A stretch of DNA of 64,000 nucleotides from Actinobacteria bacterium IMCC19121 (GTDB lineage Bacteria; Actinomycetota; Actinomycetes; Nanopelagicales; Nanopelagicaceae): the NCBI GenBank assembly GCA_002284895.1, contig CP015605.1, forward strand, positions 1,054,001-1,118,000, given 5' to 3'. The notes below the pieces were generated by a model, which did not search any database, was not told the origin of the DNA, and was given only the letters and a program-made list of their open reading frames with translations. The translations under genes and the position numbers were made by a program. The stretch's first letter is position 1; each line of letters begins with the position of its first letter. Shown piece by piece: positions 54,692-64,000 of this stretch.

Positions 54692-55719
54692 TTAAATGCC
54701 CCTGCCTTTCTATTTTTCTCATAGAGCGCTTTCCATGTTAGGAACTCATCATTTGACCTAGTGAAGCGAGTATCACCGGGTGCAACTGTAATAAAGAATA
54801 GCCAATCCCCGACGGCTGGTTTTAACGCGGCGGCTATAGCCAGCGCTCCCGGATTTCCTATGGGTGAAGGTGGTAATCCATATTTTCTATAGGTGTTGTA
54901 CGGAGATTTGATTAGAGTCGAATTCGTGCTTAGGAAGATCTGCCCGCGCACTTTCTTCACATAATGCACCGTTGAATCCAGTTGCAAAGGCATGGAAATA
55001 TCCAGGCGATTTCTAATAACCCGAGAGACTTTGTCGAAATCTTTTGTGTCACCTTCTGCTTGAACCAAGGAGGCTATGATCAACAGTTGCGCTGGAGTCA
55101 GTTTTCCTTTGGCAGATAAGAGTTGTTGACCAGTCTCTTCATGTGAAAAACGATCAATCATCGCCTGCACAGCATCTAAAGCTGTTGTTCCTGCGGGGAA
55201 GGAATATTGTGCTGGAAATAATAAGCCTTCGGCATTTGTGAAACCTTTGGGCAAAACTACATTTCTAAATGCTTCATCTATTTCACTCTTTGTAAACCCA
55301 TATTTGAGCATTGACTCAACTACTTCACTTTTCCAACCGCCCTCAAAAATCTTGATCAAGTTTGGTATGCGCGTTGGATCGAGAAGTTGTTCTAAAGCTT
55401 GACGAGCAGAAATCTTGGTGTTTAACTCATGCGCTCCAGGTGCAACCTTGGCTGAGCGTGGATCAGCAACTGCTGCTCTAAAGTATGCAAGCGCCGACTT
55501 GGTAACTTCTTTTTCAAAGAGTATTTGTCCCACTTGTGAACCTGTCGCACCAGCTGGGATTTCTACAATCACTTTCGGTGAACTCTGGCTTATGGGTGCA
55601 GTTGGATAATCAGGTGCTGACGAGACATTTGATCGAACTGTGTGTATAGATAGTGTAAGAATTCCTACAAAGGCAAAGGCGGCAACTACTCGCACCAAAG
55701 GGTGACTAAAAACCTTCAT
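54688..55719 (-). CDS. mltG: Endolytic murein transglycosylase MltG
   Basis: Cuts nascent peptidoglycan glycan strands. 343 residues: one N-terminal transmembrane segment (about 9-27), a LysM-like domain, and the YceG catalytic domain with IASLVQAEG and PLQLDSTVHY. The Glu in VQAEG is the likely catalytic residue. The gene lies between ruvX and aroE, with 4-bp overlaps on both sides, a conserved actinobacterial order. Confidence 0.92.
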   Translation of the reverse strand: MKVFSHPLVRVVAAFAFVGILTLSIHTVRSNVSSAPDYPTAPISQSSPKVIVEIPAGATGSQVGQILFEKEVTKSALAYFRAAVADPRSAKVAPGAHELNTKISARQALEQLLDPTRIPNLIKIFEGGWKSEVVESMLKYGFTKSEIDEAFRNVVLPKGFTNAEGLLFPAQYSFPAGTTALDAVQAMIDRFSHEETGQQLLSAKGKLTPAQLLIIASLVQAEGDTKDFDKVSRVIRNRLDISMPLQLDSTVHYVKKVRGQIFLSTNSTLIKSPYNTYRKYGLPPSPIGNPGALAIAAALKPAVGDWLFFITVAPGDTRFTRSNDEFLTWKALYEKNRKAGAFK

Positions 55720-56141
55720 CCTTTTTGTTTTTCAATCTCAATTGCAAAATTCAAGATAGCCACCGCTGCTGCTTGATCAATGGTGGCTCGTGCCTCCTTG
55801 CTATTTACACCTGAATCTCGCATATTGCGCGCAGCTGTGACGGTACTTAAGCGCTCATCAATGAGTGTGACTGGGCAAGTTGTCATCTCTTGCACCATTT
55901 GAGCAAAGTTTGTCGCCTTGATGGCTGACTCACTTTCACGCCCATCCATATGAGCCGGTTTACCAACATAGATATGAATAGGTTCATATTCAGTGAAGAT
56001 GTTCAGGATCTGCTCTTTAAGTTTTACATCGCTAGCTTTAAGTGTTGAGACTGGCGTGGACAAAATCCCATCTGGATCGCATACTGCAACACCAATTCGC
56101 ACATCGCCATAATCGAAAGCGATTCGGCGACCTCTTTGCAT
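55716..56141 (-). CDS. ruvX: RuvX/YqgF family pre-16S rRNA nuclease / Holliday junction resolvase-like
   Basis: RNase H-fold protein. ATG 56141 gives 141 residues, beginning MQRGRRIAFDYGDVRIG; the other motifs are VYVGKPAHMDG and IDERLSTVTA, holding the conserved acidic residues. It processes pre-16S rRNA in E. coli; resolvase activity is claimed for some homologues. It is 7 bp after the alaS stop. Confidence 0.92.
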   Translation of the reverse strand: MQRGRRIAFDYGDVRIGVAVCDPDGILSTPVSTLKASDVKLKEQILNIFTEYEPIHIYVGKPAHMDGRESESAIKATNFAQMVQEMTTCPVTLIDERLSTVTAARNMRDSGVNSKEARATIDQAAAVAILNFAIEIEKQKG

Positions 56142-56148
56142 AGAGTGA

Positions 56149-58821
56149 TTATCCAACGAGAGCGTGTGAAATCGCGGCTAATGCATCAACTGATTTAGCT
56201 GCATCAGTTCCTCCGCCTTGTGCAAAATCATCTTTGCCTCCGCCACCACCGCCTAAAACCGTGGATCCAATCTTTACTAAGGCTCCGGCTTTGACTCCTG
56301 CTGCACGTGCAGCATCACTTGCAGCCACAACAAGTACAGGCTTGGAGTCATTGACGCTAATGAGCGCGACAACACTATTGGCTGCCTTCGAGCGAAGTTC
56401 AAGGGCAATCTTGCGTAGATCATCACCCGAGATGCCATCACCTAAAAGTGAAGTAATTACTGTTGTTCCGTTTACTACCTTTGCACTCTTAGCAATTTCA
56501 CTAACTTGAGAGAGCGCGTGCGCTGAGCGAAGAACAGATAACTCTTTTTCAATCTCTTTCATTGAATTGATGAGTCCGTTAATGCGCTCTGGAAGTTCCT
56601 CGATGCGAGCACCCTTGATAATTTCAGTAAGAGAGTTAAGCAAGATGTGTTCGCGAGCTAAAAACCTATACGCATCAACACCCACTAGAGCCTCTACGCG
56701 TCGAACACCGGCACCAATGGAAGATTCACTTAAAAGTTTGACGACACCAAGTTGACCAGAACGAGAGACGTGAGTTCCACCGCACAGCTCACGTGCCCAA
56801 TCTCCAACGCTAACAACTCGAACTTGATCTCCATACTTCTCGCCAAAGAGAGCCATAGCTCCAAGTTTCTTGGCCGCATCTTGCGACATCACTTCAGCAC
56901 TCACCTCAAGGTTATCTAGAAGCAAAGTGTTAACACGTGATTCAACATCATTGAGTACTGATGCAGGCACTGCCCCAGTTGCAGGGAAATCAAAGCGGAA
57001 TCTTCCAGGTGAGTTCTCTGAACCGGCTTGTGTGGCAGTTTCACCTAGCAACTCACGAAAAGCTTTATGCACCATATGTGTTGCAGTGTGTGCACGAGAT
57101 ATAGCATGACGTCGCTCTACATCAATGGCAGCTTGTGCTTGGGCGCCACTTTCAAGTGAGCCAGATAAAACGCGACCACGGTGAACAAAAACACCTGGCA
57201 CCGGAGTTTGTACATCATCAATTTCAACCACTGCGCCATTGGCCAAAGTAATAGTGCCACCGTCAGCTAACTGTCCACCACCTTCAGCATAGAAAGGTGT
57301 GCGATCCAAAACTATTTCAACATCTTCATCTGCTCCGGCAGAACCAACTAGATTTCCATCCACTAGAACCGCTGTAATCTTTGCTTCACTTGTTACATGT
57401 GAATACCCAACAAACTCTGATTTACCGTTCTTATCTACTACTTGGCGATAGACGGACAGATCTGTATGACCACTCTTTTTCGCCTTTGAATCAGCTTTAG
57501 CGCGATCCTTTTGCTCCTTCATCAGACGGCGGAAACCATCTTCATCAACTTCTAAACCTTCTTCACGTGCCATCTCAAGGGTTAAATCAAATGGAAAACC
57601 ATATGTGTCATGGAGCTTGAAGGCATCTTCACCAGGTAAAACTGCACTCTTGCTCTTTTTAAGGGCTGCACTTGCAACATCAAAAATCTGTGTGCCACTC
57701 TTTAGCGTTTGCAAGAAGCTCTCTTCTTCAGAGACGCTTACTGAAAGAATTCGCTTTGAATCACTTACCAACTCTGGATACTGAGGACCCATTGCGCCAA
57801 TAGCTGCAACTGTTAGTTCAGACATGATTGGATCCATTGAACCAAGCAGGCGCATGTTACGAATTGTGCGGCGCATCATGCGGCGTAGAACGTAACCACG
57901 GCCTTCATTTCCAGGTGTGACACCATCTCCGATAAGCATTGCTGAAGTTCGAGCATGGTCGGCAATAATGCGAAGCGAGACATCAGATTTCTCGGATGAA
58001 CCGTACTTAACTCCCGTTAACTCAGATGCCTTAGTCAAAATCTGCATCGTTGTATCAATTTCATAAATGTTTTCAACACCCTGCAACAGTGCTGCCATGC
58101 GCTCTAGACCTAAACCAGTATCAATACTCTTTGCAGGTAGTTCGCCAAGAATCGGGTAATCATTTTTGCCAGATCCAACCCCGCGCTCATTTTGCATGAA
58201 CACCAGATTCCACACTTCCATATAACGATTCTCATCTGCAATTGGTCCACCTTCAGCCCCATATGCAGGACCACGGTCATAATAAATCTCAGAACACGGC
58301 CCGCATGGTCCAGGAACACCCATTGACCAGAAGTTATCTTCCATATCTCGTCGTTGAATGCGCTCTTTTGGAACACCCATCTTGGTATGCCAAATATCTG
58401 CAGCTTCATCATCATCTAAATAAACAGTGACCCATAAACGATCTTCAGGAAAACCATAGCCGCCATCCTTGATCGGACGGGTGAGTAATTCCCAAGCAAG
58501 TGCAATCGCACCTTCTTTGAAGTAATCACCGAAAGAGAAATTTCCACACATCTGGAAAAATGATGCATGGCGTGTTGTTTTGCCGACTTCATCAATATCA
58601 AGAGTACGAACACACTTTTGCACTGATGTTGCACGCCTATAAGGAGGGGTAATTTCTCCTAGAAAGTAAGGTTTGAACGGAACCATTCCGGCGTTAACAA
58701 GCAAGAGGTTGGGATCATCGGCAATTAAAGATGCTGACGGAACAACGGTGTGAGTTAAACCTTGACGGTTATCTGATTCAAAGAAGCGCAGCCAGCGCGA
58801 ACGGATCTCGGCGGATTCCAC
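56149..58821 (-). CDS. alaS: Alanyl-tRNA synthetase
   Basis: Charges tRNA-Ala. 890 residues from a GTG start. The aminoacylation domain begins [11 protein letters not shown] with motif [21 protein letters not shown], the editing domain has [16 protein letters not shown] and [13 protein letters not shown] zinc ligands, and the C-Ala domain ends in a glycine run [14 protein letters not shown]. Complete and normal in length. Confidence 0.97.
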   Translation of the reverse strand: MESAEIRSRWLRFFESDNRQGLTHTVVPSASLIADDPNLLLVNAGMVPFKPYFLGEITPPYRRATSVQKCVRTLDIDEVGKTTRHASFFQMCGNFSFGDYFKEGAIALAWELLTRPIKDGGYGFPEDRLWVTVYLDDDEAADIWHTKMGVPKERIQRRDMEDNFWSMGVPGPCGPCSEIYYDRGPAYGAEGGPIADENRYMEVWNLVFMQNERGVGSGKNDYPILGELPAKSIDTGLGLERMAALLQGVENIYEIDTTMQILTKASELTGVKYGSSEKSDVSLRIIADHARTSAMLIGDGVTPGNEGRGYVLRRMMRRTIRNMRLLGSMDPIMSELTVAAIGAMGPQYPELVSDSKRILSVSVSEEESFLQTLKSGTQIFDVASAALKKSKSAVLPGEDAFKLHDTYGFPFDLTLEMAREEGLEVDEDGFRRLMKEQKDRAKADSKAKKSGHTDLSVYRQVVDKNGKSEFVGYSHVTSEAKITAVLVDGNLVGSAGADEDVEIVLDRTPFYAEGGGQLADGGTITLANGAVVEIDDVQTPVPGVFVHRGRVLSGSLESGAQAQAAIDVERRHAISRAHTATHMVHKAFRELLGETATQAGSENSPGRFRFDFPATGAVPASVLNDVESRVNTLLLDNLEVSAEVMSQDAAKKLGAMALFGEKYGDQVRVVSVGDWARELCGGTHVSRSGQLGVVKLLSESSIGAGVRRVEALVGVDAYRFLAREHILLNSLTEIIKGARIEELPERINGLINSMKEIEKELSVLRSAHALSQVSEIAKSAKVVNGTTVITSLLGDGISGDDLRKIALELRSKAANSVVALISVNDSKPVLVVAASDAARAAGVKAGALVKIGSTVLGGGGGGKDDFAQGGGTDAAKSVDALAAISHALVG

Positions 58822-58830
58822 TTGTGAGGA

Positions 58831-59190
58831 TCACTCAGCCTTCTTCTTAGATCGAGATTTCTTCATCGATGCTGCAGAAAGCAGAGCCCCAGCAACCTTA
58901 ACGGCTGAGCCATTTTTACTCATGAAAGATGTTGTGGCTTCATTTACCTTGTCAGAAAGATCTTCAGCATTTTTAGTTATGCGATTAATGCTCTTGAGTG
59001 GCCCATTCACTAAAGTCACTGTGGTGTGAACTTCATCGATGAGCGGTGCAGTCTCATCAGTGATTGCCTTGAGAGAAGCTTTTGCCTCATCGATCAAACG
59101 ACCAAGACGAATAATCACATAAGCGACTGCAATGGCGATAACCATCAGTGCACAACTTGCGATTATTGTTGCAATTCCACCTGGACCCAT
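58831..59190 (-). CDS. DUF948 domain-containing membrane protein
   Basis: 119-residue protein with one N-terminal transmembrane helix (about 5-27), then a helical segment LIDEAKASLKAITDETAPL resembling methyl-accepting-type coiled coils, and a very basic C-terminus (KKSRSKKKAE). DUF948 proteins occur widely in Gram-positive bacteria with no clear role. It sits between aspS and alaS, a known actinobacterial position, with only 4 and 9 bp to either side. Confidence 0.85.
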   Translation of the reverse strand: MGPGGIATIIASCALMVIAIAVAYVIIRLGRLIDEAKASLKAITDETAPLIDEVHTTVTLVNGPLKSINRITKNAEDLSDKVNEATTSFMSKNGSAVKVAGALLSAASMKKSRSKKKAE

Positions 59191-59194
59191 GTTG

Positions 59195-60946
59195 TTAGCC
59201 TACCTGAGGTGCTGCTTTAGGAGCGCCATCAATACCGCTCTCCTTGCGTTGCGCCGGAGTAATAGGAGTTGGAGCACCAGTTAATGGGTCTCCACCGCTT
59301 GCAGTCTTAGGAAATGCAATAACTTCACGGATTGAATCAGAACCGGTAAGCAGAGCACAAACGCGATCAAGACCTAGAGCAATTCCACCATGTGGTGGTG
59401 GACCGTAGTTGAAAGCTTCCAAAAGGAAGCCGAACTTGCTCTGTGCTTCTTCATCACTTAATCCAATAACACTGAAAACTTCCTTTTGAATTTGGCGATC
59501 ATGAATACGAATCGATCCACCGCCAAGTTCTGTGCCATTTAAAACAATGTCATAAGCATAGGCAAGGGCTGAGGCTGGATCTTTGGCAAATGTCTTTGCA
59601 AACTCTGGCTTAGGCCCAGTGAATGGATGGTGAACTGCAGTCCAACCACCGTTATCTGTTGGTTCAAACATTGGCGCATCAACAACCCATAAGAACTCCC
59701 ACTTATCTGCAGGAATCAAATTGCAACGCTTACCGATTTCTAAACGAACTGCACCCAATAAACTCAATGAAGCCATGCGCTCACCTGCTGCAAAGAAAAT
59801 TGCATCTCCAGCTTTTGCACCGGCTGCTGCAGCGATTCCTGCAGCTTCTGATTCAGAAAGGTTCTTCGCTACAGGTCCACCTAAAGTTCCATCTTCATTG
59901 ACCAAGATGTATGCAAGACCCTTAGCACCGCGTGCCTTAGCCCAGTCTTGCCATGCATCTAGTTCTCGACGAGGTGATGCTGCCCCCCCAGGCATAACAA
60001 CGCTTCCAACATATGGTGCTTGGAAAACTCTGAAAGTTGTTTGGGCAAAATATTGAGTCTGTTCGGTTAATTCATAACCAAATCGTAGATCTGGTTTATC
60101 TGAACCGTAACGAGTCATTGCATCGGCATATGTCATGCGCTGCAATGGAAGTGGGATAGTGTAACCAACGGCCTCTTTCCAAATCTTTGAAACAATCTTT
60201 TCAGCAACAGCCAAAATATCCTCTTGATCAATAAAGGACATTTCAATATCTAGCTGTGTAAATTCTGGTTGACGATCTGCGCGGAAATCTTCATCGCGAA
60301 AGCATCGTGCTATTTGGTAATACTTTTCCATTCCAGCGACCATCAACAGCTGCTTAAAAAGCTGTGGTGATTGTGGCAAGGCATACCAACTACCTGGCTG
60401 CAAACGCACCGGAACTAAGAAGTCACGAGCACCTTCTGGCGTAGAACGGGTTAAATACGGAGTTTCTATCTCAAGAAAAGCTTCATCTTCCATGACTCGA
60501 CGAATAACTGAAGTCACCTTTGATCGTAAACGAAGATTTGATGCTGGTTTTTCACGGCGCAAATCTAGGTAGCGATACTTCAAGCGAACTTCTTCGCTGA
60601 TATCTGCGTCATTGCCAGAATCAACTGGAAAGGGCAGCGGTGCAGACTCACTTAAGACAACAACGGTGTCGCCCATAATTTCAATTTCACCTGTTGGAAT
60701 GTTTGTATTCTCATTTCCAGCAGGTCGTACTAAAACTTCACCTGTAATCATTAGGCACCACTCAGCGCGAAGTGAACCTGCCATCTTTTCATCACGAATA
60801 ACTACCTGAACAGATCCGGATGCATCGCGTAGATCAATAAAGGCAACTCCACCATGATCGCGGCGGCGTGAGACCCATCCTGCCAACGTAACTGTGGTTC
60901 CAGCATCGGATTTGCGCAATGAGCCTGCGTCATGAGTTCTTAACAT
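59195..60946 (-). CDS. aspS: Aspartyl-tRNA synthetase
   Basis: Class II synthetase, 583 residues. The N-terminal OB fold reads [23 protein letters not shown], motif 2 is [18 protein letters not shown] and motif 3 is [13 protein letters not shown]; a bacterial GAD insertion domain lies between. Whether it also charges tRNA-Asn cannot be told from this alone. It follows hisS by 23 bp. Confidence 0.97.
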   Translation of the reverse strand: MLRTHDAGSLRKSDAGTTVTLAGWVSRRRDHGGVAFIDLRDASGSVQVVIRDEKMAGSLRAEWCLMITGEVLVRPAGNENTNIPTGEIEIMGDTVVVLSESAPLPFPVDSGNDADISEEVRLKYRYLDLRREKPASNLRLRSKVTSVIRRVMEDEAFLEIETPYLTRSTPEGARDFLVPVRLQPGSWYALPQSPQLFKQLLMVAGMEKYYQIARCFRDEDFRADRQPEFTQLDIEMSFIDQEDILAVAEKIVSKIWKEAVGYTIPLPLQRMTYADAMTRYGSDKPDLRFGYELTEQTQYFAQTTFRVFQAPYVGSVVMPGGAASPRRELDAWQDWAKARGAKGLAYILVNEDGTLGGPVAKNLSESEAAGIAAAAGAKAGDAIFFAAGERMASLSLLGAVRLEIGKRCNLIPADKWEFLWVVDAPMFEPTDNGGWTAVHHPFTGPKPEFAKTFAKDPASALAYAYDIVLNGTELGGGSIRIHDRQIQKEVFSVIGLSDEEAQSKFGFLLEAFNYGPPPHGGIALGLDRVCALLTGSDSIREVIAFPKTASGGDPLTGAPTPITPAQRKESGIDGAPKAAPQVG

Positions 60947-60969
60947 ATGTGCGTTCTACATCCCTATAA

Positions 60970-62220
60970 CTAAATTGCGCTGATTAATGAGTCAATCTTA
61001 ACCGATGAAGCGGCACCGGTTTTCATCTCTTTTAGCTCCACCGTTGCGCTAGAAATCTCTGAATCCCCCAAAACGATGACATAGCGCGCACCGCTCTTGT
61101 CCGCACCTTTCATAGCCCCCTTGAGCGCTCGATCTCCAAAAGCAATTTCAATACTCTTTCCGGCAGCGCGCAGTTGATGAGCAATTTTCATCGCCATCTC
61201 TTTTGCCGCATCCCCCAGTGGGATGATGAATAAATCTGAGACAAAGGCGTTCTCGTTAATTACCCCTTCTGCCTCTGCTGCCAACAGAGCTCTATCAACA
61301 CCTAAACCAAAACCAATTCCAGATAATGATTGCCCGCCAAGTTCGGCCATGAGTCCGTCATAGCGGCCTCCCCCACCGATTCCAGACTGTGCACCAAGAA
61401 GTTCGTGCACGAATTCAAATGTAGTCCCGGTGTAATAATCCAATCCACGAACCATGCGAGGGTTGAGTGTGTAAGTGATACCTAAGACTTCAAGATACTT
61501 CTTCACTTGTTCGAAGTGAGCACGTGAACTCTGACTCAAGTAATCAACAAGTAATGGTGCTTTAGCCATAGCTTCTTTGATTTCAGGGCGCTTATCATCA
61601 AAAAGACGTAGTGGATTAAGTGCTGCGCGCGCAGCAGTTGCCTCATCTAATTTCATCCCTGCAATAAATTTCACTAAATCAACACGGTGGGCAGCGCGAG
61701 AATCAGCATCACCTAAACTCGTTATCTCTAAACGGTATTTACTCAAACCAATTGCTTTAAATCCCGCATCAGCTATTGCGATTACTTCAGCATCTATTGC
61801 AGGGTCATCCAAACCAATTGCTTCAATACCCACTTGGTAGAACTGGCGATAACGACCAGCTTGTGGGCGCTCAGCCCGAAAGAATTGACCTGAGTACCAA
61901 AGTTTTGCTGGCAGTTGACCACGATCTAGACCATGTTCGATAACTGCGCGCATTACTCCGGCAGTTCCTTCAGGCCGCAATGTGATCGAGCGATCTCCGC
62001 GATCTAGGAACGTATACATTTCCTTTGAAACAACATCAGTTGATTCACCGACACCACGTGTGAAAAGTTCAGTATCCTCAAAAACTGGAAGTTCAATGAG
62101 TTGATAACCAGCTGTGCGCGCAGGCTCAATAAGAGATTCGCGTACAAACTCAAAGGCTGCAGAGCGCGGTGGAACATATTCACTCACACCTTTGGGAGCT
62201 TGAATCTTTTGTCCAGCCAT
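60970..62220 (-). CDS. hisS: Histidyl-tRNA synthetase
   Basis: Class II synthetase, 416 residues. Motif 2 region [18 protein letters not shown], the His-specific [12 protein letters not shown] and the [10 protein letters not shown] loop are intact, and a C-terminal anticodon-binding domain follows. The start shares one base with the upstream hydrolase stop (TAATG). The hydrolase-hisS-aspS order matches mycobacteria. Confidence 0.97.
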   Translation of the reverse strand: MAGQKIQAPKGVSEYVPPRSAAFEFVRESLIEPARTAGYQLIELPVFEDTELFTRGVGESTDVVSKEMYTFLDRGDRSITLRPEGTAGVMRAVIEHGLDRGQLPAKLWYSGQFFRAERPQAGRYRQFYQVGIEAIGLDDPAIDAEVIAIADAGFKAIGLSKYRLEITSLGDADSRAAHRVDLVKFIAGMKLDEATAARAALNPLRLFDDKRPEIKEAMAKAPLLVDYLSQSSRAHFEQVKKYLEVLGITYTLNPRMVRGLDYYTGTTFEFVHELLGAQSGIGGGGRYDGLMAELGGQSLSGIGFGLGVDRALLAAEAEGVINENAFVSDLFIIPLGDAAKEMAMKIAHQLRAAGKSIEIAFGDRALKGAMKGADKSGARYVIVLGDSEISSATVELKEMKTGAASSVKIDSLISAI

Positions 62221-62882
62221 TAGTAGCGACCCTTCAGGGCAGTTAAATATGGATTGCTCTTTTTCTCCACCGCCATGGTGGTTTCGGCATAGTGTCCAGG
62301 CAGCACCCGTAAATGATCTGGCAACGGCATAATTTTCTTTCGCAAAGTAGTCTCCATAGCTTCAGCTGATCCACCGGGTGTATCTGTGCGACCTATCGAA
62401 CCAGCAAAGAGAACATCGCCGCTGACTAATAATTCATCATCAACTACAAAGACAAGTGAACCGGCTGTGTGGCCAGGTGCGTGGATGGCTTTGAATTTCA
62501 TGCCCACAAGCTCCACAACTTCTTCATTACGCAATTCTCTTACATCGACAGGTTCGACAAAGTCCATAGCCGATAATGTCGCTGCAAATTCTGGTCCATG
62601 AATACGTTCGGGATGAGCTAAGGCATAGCGATCCAGCGAGTGAATGTAGGCAGGGATTGAATAACCATCGGCAATCGGTTGAATAGAGAAGGTGTGGTCG
62701 AGATGTCCATGGGTAGCAATGATTGCAACAGGCTTAAGGGAGTGTTTTTTGAGAATTTCATCCAACATCAATGAAACATCAGGCATGCCAGGATCTATAA
62801 CAACGCACTCACTTCCAGCCTTGGGTGCAATAACCCAGCAGTTAGTGGCATACATGGGGGCTGCAAAAGAGTCGACCAGCAC
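62220..62882 (-). CDS. Metallo-beta-lactamase-fold hydrolase (glyoxalase II-like)
   Basis: Zinc hydrolase of 220 residues with [11 protein letters not shown] (HxHxDH), [12 protein letters not shown] and [14 protein letters not shown]. The GTG at 62882 is chosen: GGAGG lies upstream at suitable spacing and family members start at [13 protein letters not shown] at 62936, six bases after TACCCT, would add 18 residues; that site more likely marks the mRNA start. The position before hisS is conserved. Confidence 0.85.
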   Translation of the reverse strand: MLVDSFAAPMYATNCWVIAPKAGSECVVIDPGMPDVSLMLDEILKKHSLKPVAIIATHGHLDHTFSIQPIADGYSIPAYIHSLDRYALAHPERIHGPEFAATLSAMDFVEPVDVRELRNEEVVELVGMKFKAIHAPGHTAGSLVFVVDDELLVSGDVLFAGSIGRTDTPGGSAEAMETTLRKKIMPLPDHLRVLPGHYAETTMAVEKKSNPYLTALKGRY

Positions 62883-62942
62883 CGATTTCACCCCTCCACC
62901 CACGCTTGAAAATAGGAGCGATTGACGCTCACACACCTATAC

Positions 62943-62948
62943 AGGGTA
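62943..62948 (-). promoter_or_regulatory. -10 box for the hydrolase-hisS-aspS unit
   Basis: TACCCT followed by GTATAG and then GTG 62936. Spacing fits transcription from about 62936, giving either a leaderless longer protein or a 54-base leader ending in GGAGG. Confidence 0.45.
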
Positions 62949-63017
62949 CCTTTTACCTCCGCACGATTCACGCTCATCCAAGGTGCGCCTTGAGTGAGCA
63001 CGCACACTGATAGCGAC

Positions 63018-63032
63018 GTTCTAGATCAGAAC
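63018..63032 (+). repeat. Inverted repeat in the DUF349 gene leader
   Basis: GTTCT-AGATC-AGAAC, perfect 5-bp arms, 24 bases before the ATG. It may be a regulator site. It is not a LexA box, which has the half-sites in the opposite order. Confidence 0.35.
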
Positions 63033-63055
63033 AACGCGCTGAAAGGGAACACACC

Positions 63056-64000
63056 ATGAGCGAATTCAATCCAACACCACAAGCAAGTGCAGCATCAGCA
63101 CTCATCGGAGACCCTTCAGCCTTTGGCCGAGTGGGCGAAGATGGAACAGTATTCGTTCGCACCTCCTCCGGTGAAAAAGCAGTTGGTTCATATCCTGGTA
63201 AAACTGCAGAAGAAGCTCTGGCTTACTTCGTTCGAAAGTTTGAACTCCTTGCAGCAGAAGTTGCACTCCTTGCAGCCCGTATCAAAAGTGGCGCACTGGT
63301 TCCATCAGATGCATATGCAGCAGTCAAAAAATTGCGTGAACAAGTAAAAGAGTTAAATGGTGTTGGCGATCTGGATGCGCTTTCAGCATCAGTGGAACAA
63401 ATCGAACCACTTATCGAAGGTCATCGCGAGGCATACGAGGCAAAGAAGGCGGCAGAGACTGCAGCCAAAGCCGCTCGCCGCGAACAAATCCTTGTTGAAA
63501 AAGAAAAGATTGTTGCAGAGGCTGAAAGCCTTGCTCTATCTGAGAGTTGGAAAGTTACTGGGGATCGTCTCAAGGTTCTCCTTGATGAATGGAAATCAGC
63601 TCCCCGCTTAGATAAGAAGGCAGATGCAGATCTCTGGAAGCGTTTTTCATCCTCTCGCAACAAATTTGATAAGCGTCGTCGCACGCACTTTGCAGCCCTT
63701 GAATCAGTCCAAAAGGTTGTAGTAGATGCAAAGAAGGCAATCATTGAAGAAGCAGAAAAGCTAGCAAGCTCAACAGAATGGGTCCCAACTGCTAAGCGAT
63801 TCAAGGTACTCATGGATGCTTGGAAAGCCGCTGGACGTGGAAAACCAAGTGATGATGCAAAGATGTGGGCCAGATTTAAGGCCGCACAGGATCAATTCTT
63901 TAGCGCTAAAAACGCTGATCTAGAAAAACGCGACACAACAATGGCCGCGAACCTAATTAAGCGCGAAGAACTTGTTGTGCAGATTGAGGCTCTGCTACCT
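63056..64000 (+). CDS. DUF349 domain-containing protein, N-terminal part
   Basis: The frame is open from ATG 63056 to the window end (315 codons, no stop), so the 3' end is missing. GAAAGGGA precedes the ATG by about eight bases. The protein is highly helical and charged, with two copies of the DUF349 pattern visible (ESWKVTGDRLKVLLDEWKSA and EWVPTAKRFKVLMDAWKAAGRG), each followed by a WxRFxxxxxxF-type segment. Coiled coil is likely across residues 130-165. DUF349 proteins are linked to ribosome or RNA binding in some bacteria, but function is not settled. Divergent from the hydrolase-hisS unit. Confidence 0.87.
   Translation, partial: MSEFNPTPQASAASALIGDPSAFGRVGEDGTVFVRTSSGEKAVGSYPGKTAEEALAYFVRKFELLAAEVALLAARIKSGALVPSDAYAAVKKLREQVKELNGVGDLDALSASVEQIEPLIEGHREAYEAKKAAETAAKAARREQILVEKEKIVAEAESLALSESWKVTGDRLKVLLDEWKSAPRLDKKADADLWKRFSSSRNKFDKRRRTHFAALESVQKVVVDAKKAIIEEAEKLASSTEWVPTAKRFKVLMDAWKAAGRGKPSDDAKMWARFKAAQDQFFSAKNADLEKRDTTMAANLIKREELVVQIEALLP

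Noticed and set aside
62883-62936. Longer N-terminus for the hydrolase
   Set aside because: The extra 18 residues do not look like the family and a GGAGG site favours GTG 62882; the upstream GTG is kept only as a possible mRNA start.
63018-63032. LexA/SOS box before the DUF349 gene
   Set aside because: Half-sites are in GTTC...GAAC order with a 5-base centre; the actinobacterial LexA box is GAAC-N4-GTTC.
1-64000. CRISPR arrays, insertion sequences, prophage or toxin-antitoxin pairs
   Set aside because: No regularly spaced repeats, transposase, integrase or typical toxin-antitoxin genes were found on either strand.

Overview
The window reads as a compact, moderately AT-rich actinobacterial chromosome segment. 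GC looks to be in the mid-40s percent by eye, not computed. Gene content and order are actinobacterial throughout: helY-tatC-tatA-pafC-pafB-trmI; the mshC / SCO1664-like / DUF3090 / phosphatase cluster; efp-nusB next to a BldD-like regulator and pyrR; pyrF followed by mIHF-gmk-rpoZ-coaBC-metK-priA-def-fmt-rsmB-rpe-hisE-hisG. Low GC, very short intergenic gaps and many 1-4 bp gene overlaps suggest a genome-streamlined freshwater lineage of the acI / Nanopelagicales type. That placement is inference; no 16S gene is present.

Layout. 1-1.6 kb: C-terminal part of gcvP. 1.6-12.4 kb: mostly minus-strand genes for lipoprotein acylation, a 5'-3' exonuclease, HelY helicase, a lipid kinase, TatC/TatA, the WYL regulators PafC/PafB and TrmI, plus a RecB-family nuclease and a HAD phosphatase. 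The Pup-proteasome genes that usually sit between trmI and pafB are absent. 12.4-18.7 kb: PAC2 protein, mycothiol ligase MshC, a kinase-like / DUF3090 / phosphatase trio, an aldo-keto reductase and an M20 peptidase. 18.8-26 kb: tRNA-Leu(GAG), then apt, a membrane acyltransferase with SGNH domain, thymidine kinase, a zinc alcohol dehydrogenase, DUF554 and YczE membrane proteins and an NCS2 purine permease, closed by a strong intrinsic terminator. 26-28.8 kb: ung, an ABC ATPase and serB.

28.7-48.6 kb is an unbroken 20-kb run of minus-strand genes. It starts with the pyrimidine operon pyrR-pyrB-pyrC-carA-carB-pyrK-pyrD-pyrF, almost all joined by TAATG/TGATG/ATGA overlaps. It continues through an mIHF-guanylate kinase fusion, rpoZ, coaBC, metK, a degenerate priA, def, fmt, rsmB, rpe, hisE and hisG. 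The pyrR leader carries a near-consensus PyrR-binding loop next to the Shine-Dalgarno sequence. 48.7-62.9 kb: a BldD-like regulator with an intact c-di-GMP signature, nusB, efp, the shikimate genes aroQ-aroB-aroK-aroC, a small prepilin peptidase, aroE, mltG, ruvX, alaS, a DUF948 protein, aspS, hisS and a metallo-beta-lactamase-fold hydrolase. A divergent DUF349 gene runs off the right edge.

Two genome-wide habits stand out. At least nine promoters place a TANNNT -10 box 6-7 bases before the start codon, the arrangement expected for leaderless mRNAs. Five of the eight convergent gene pairs end in interlocked stop codons sharing one 4-bp sequence. No CRISPR array, insertion sequence, prophage, rRNA or gene-free stretch over 300 bases was found.
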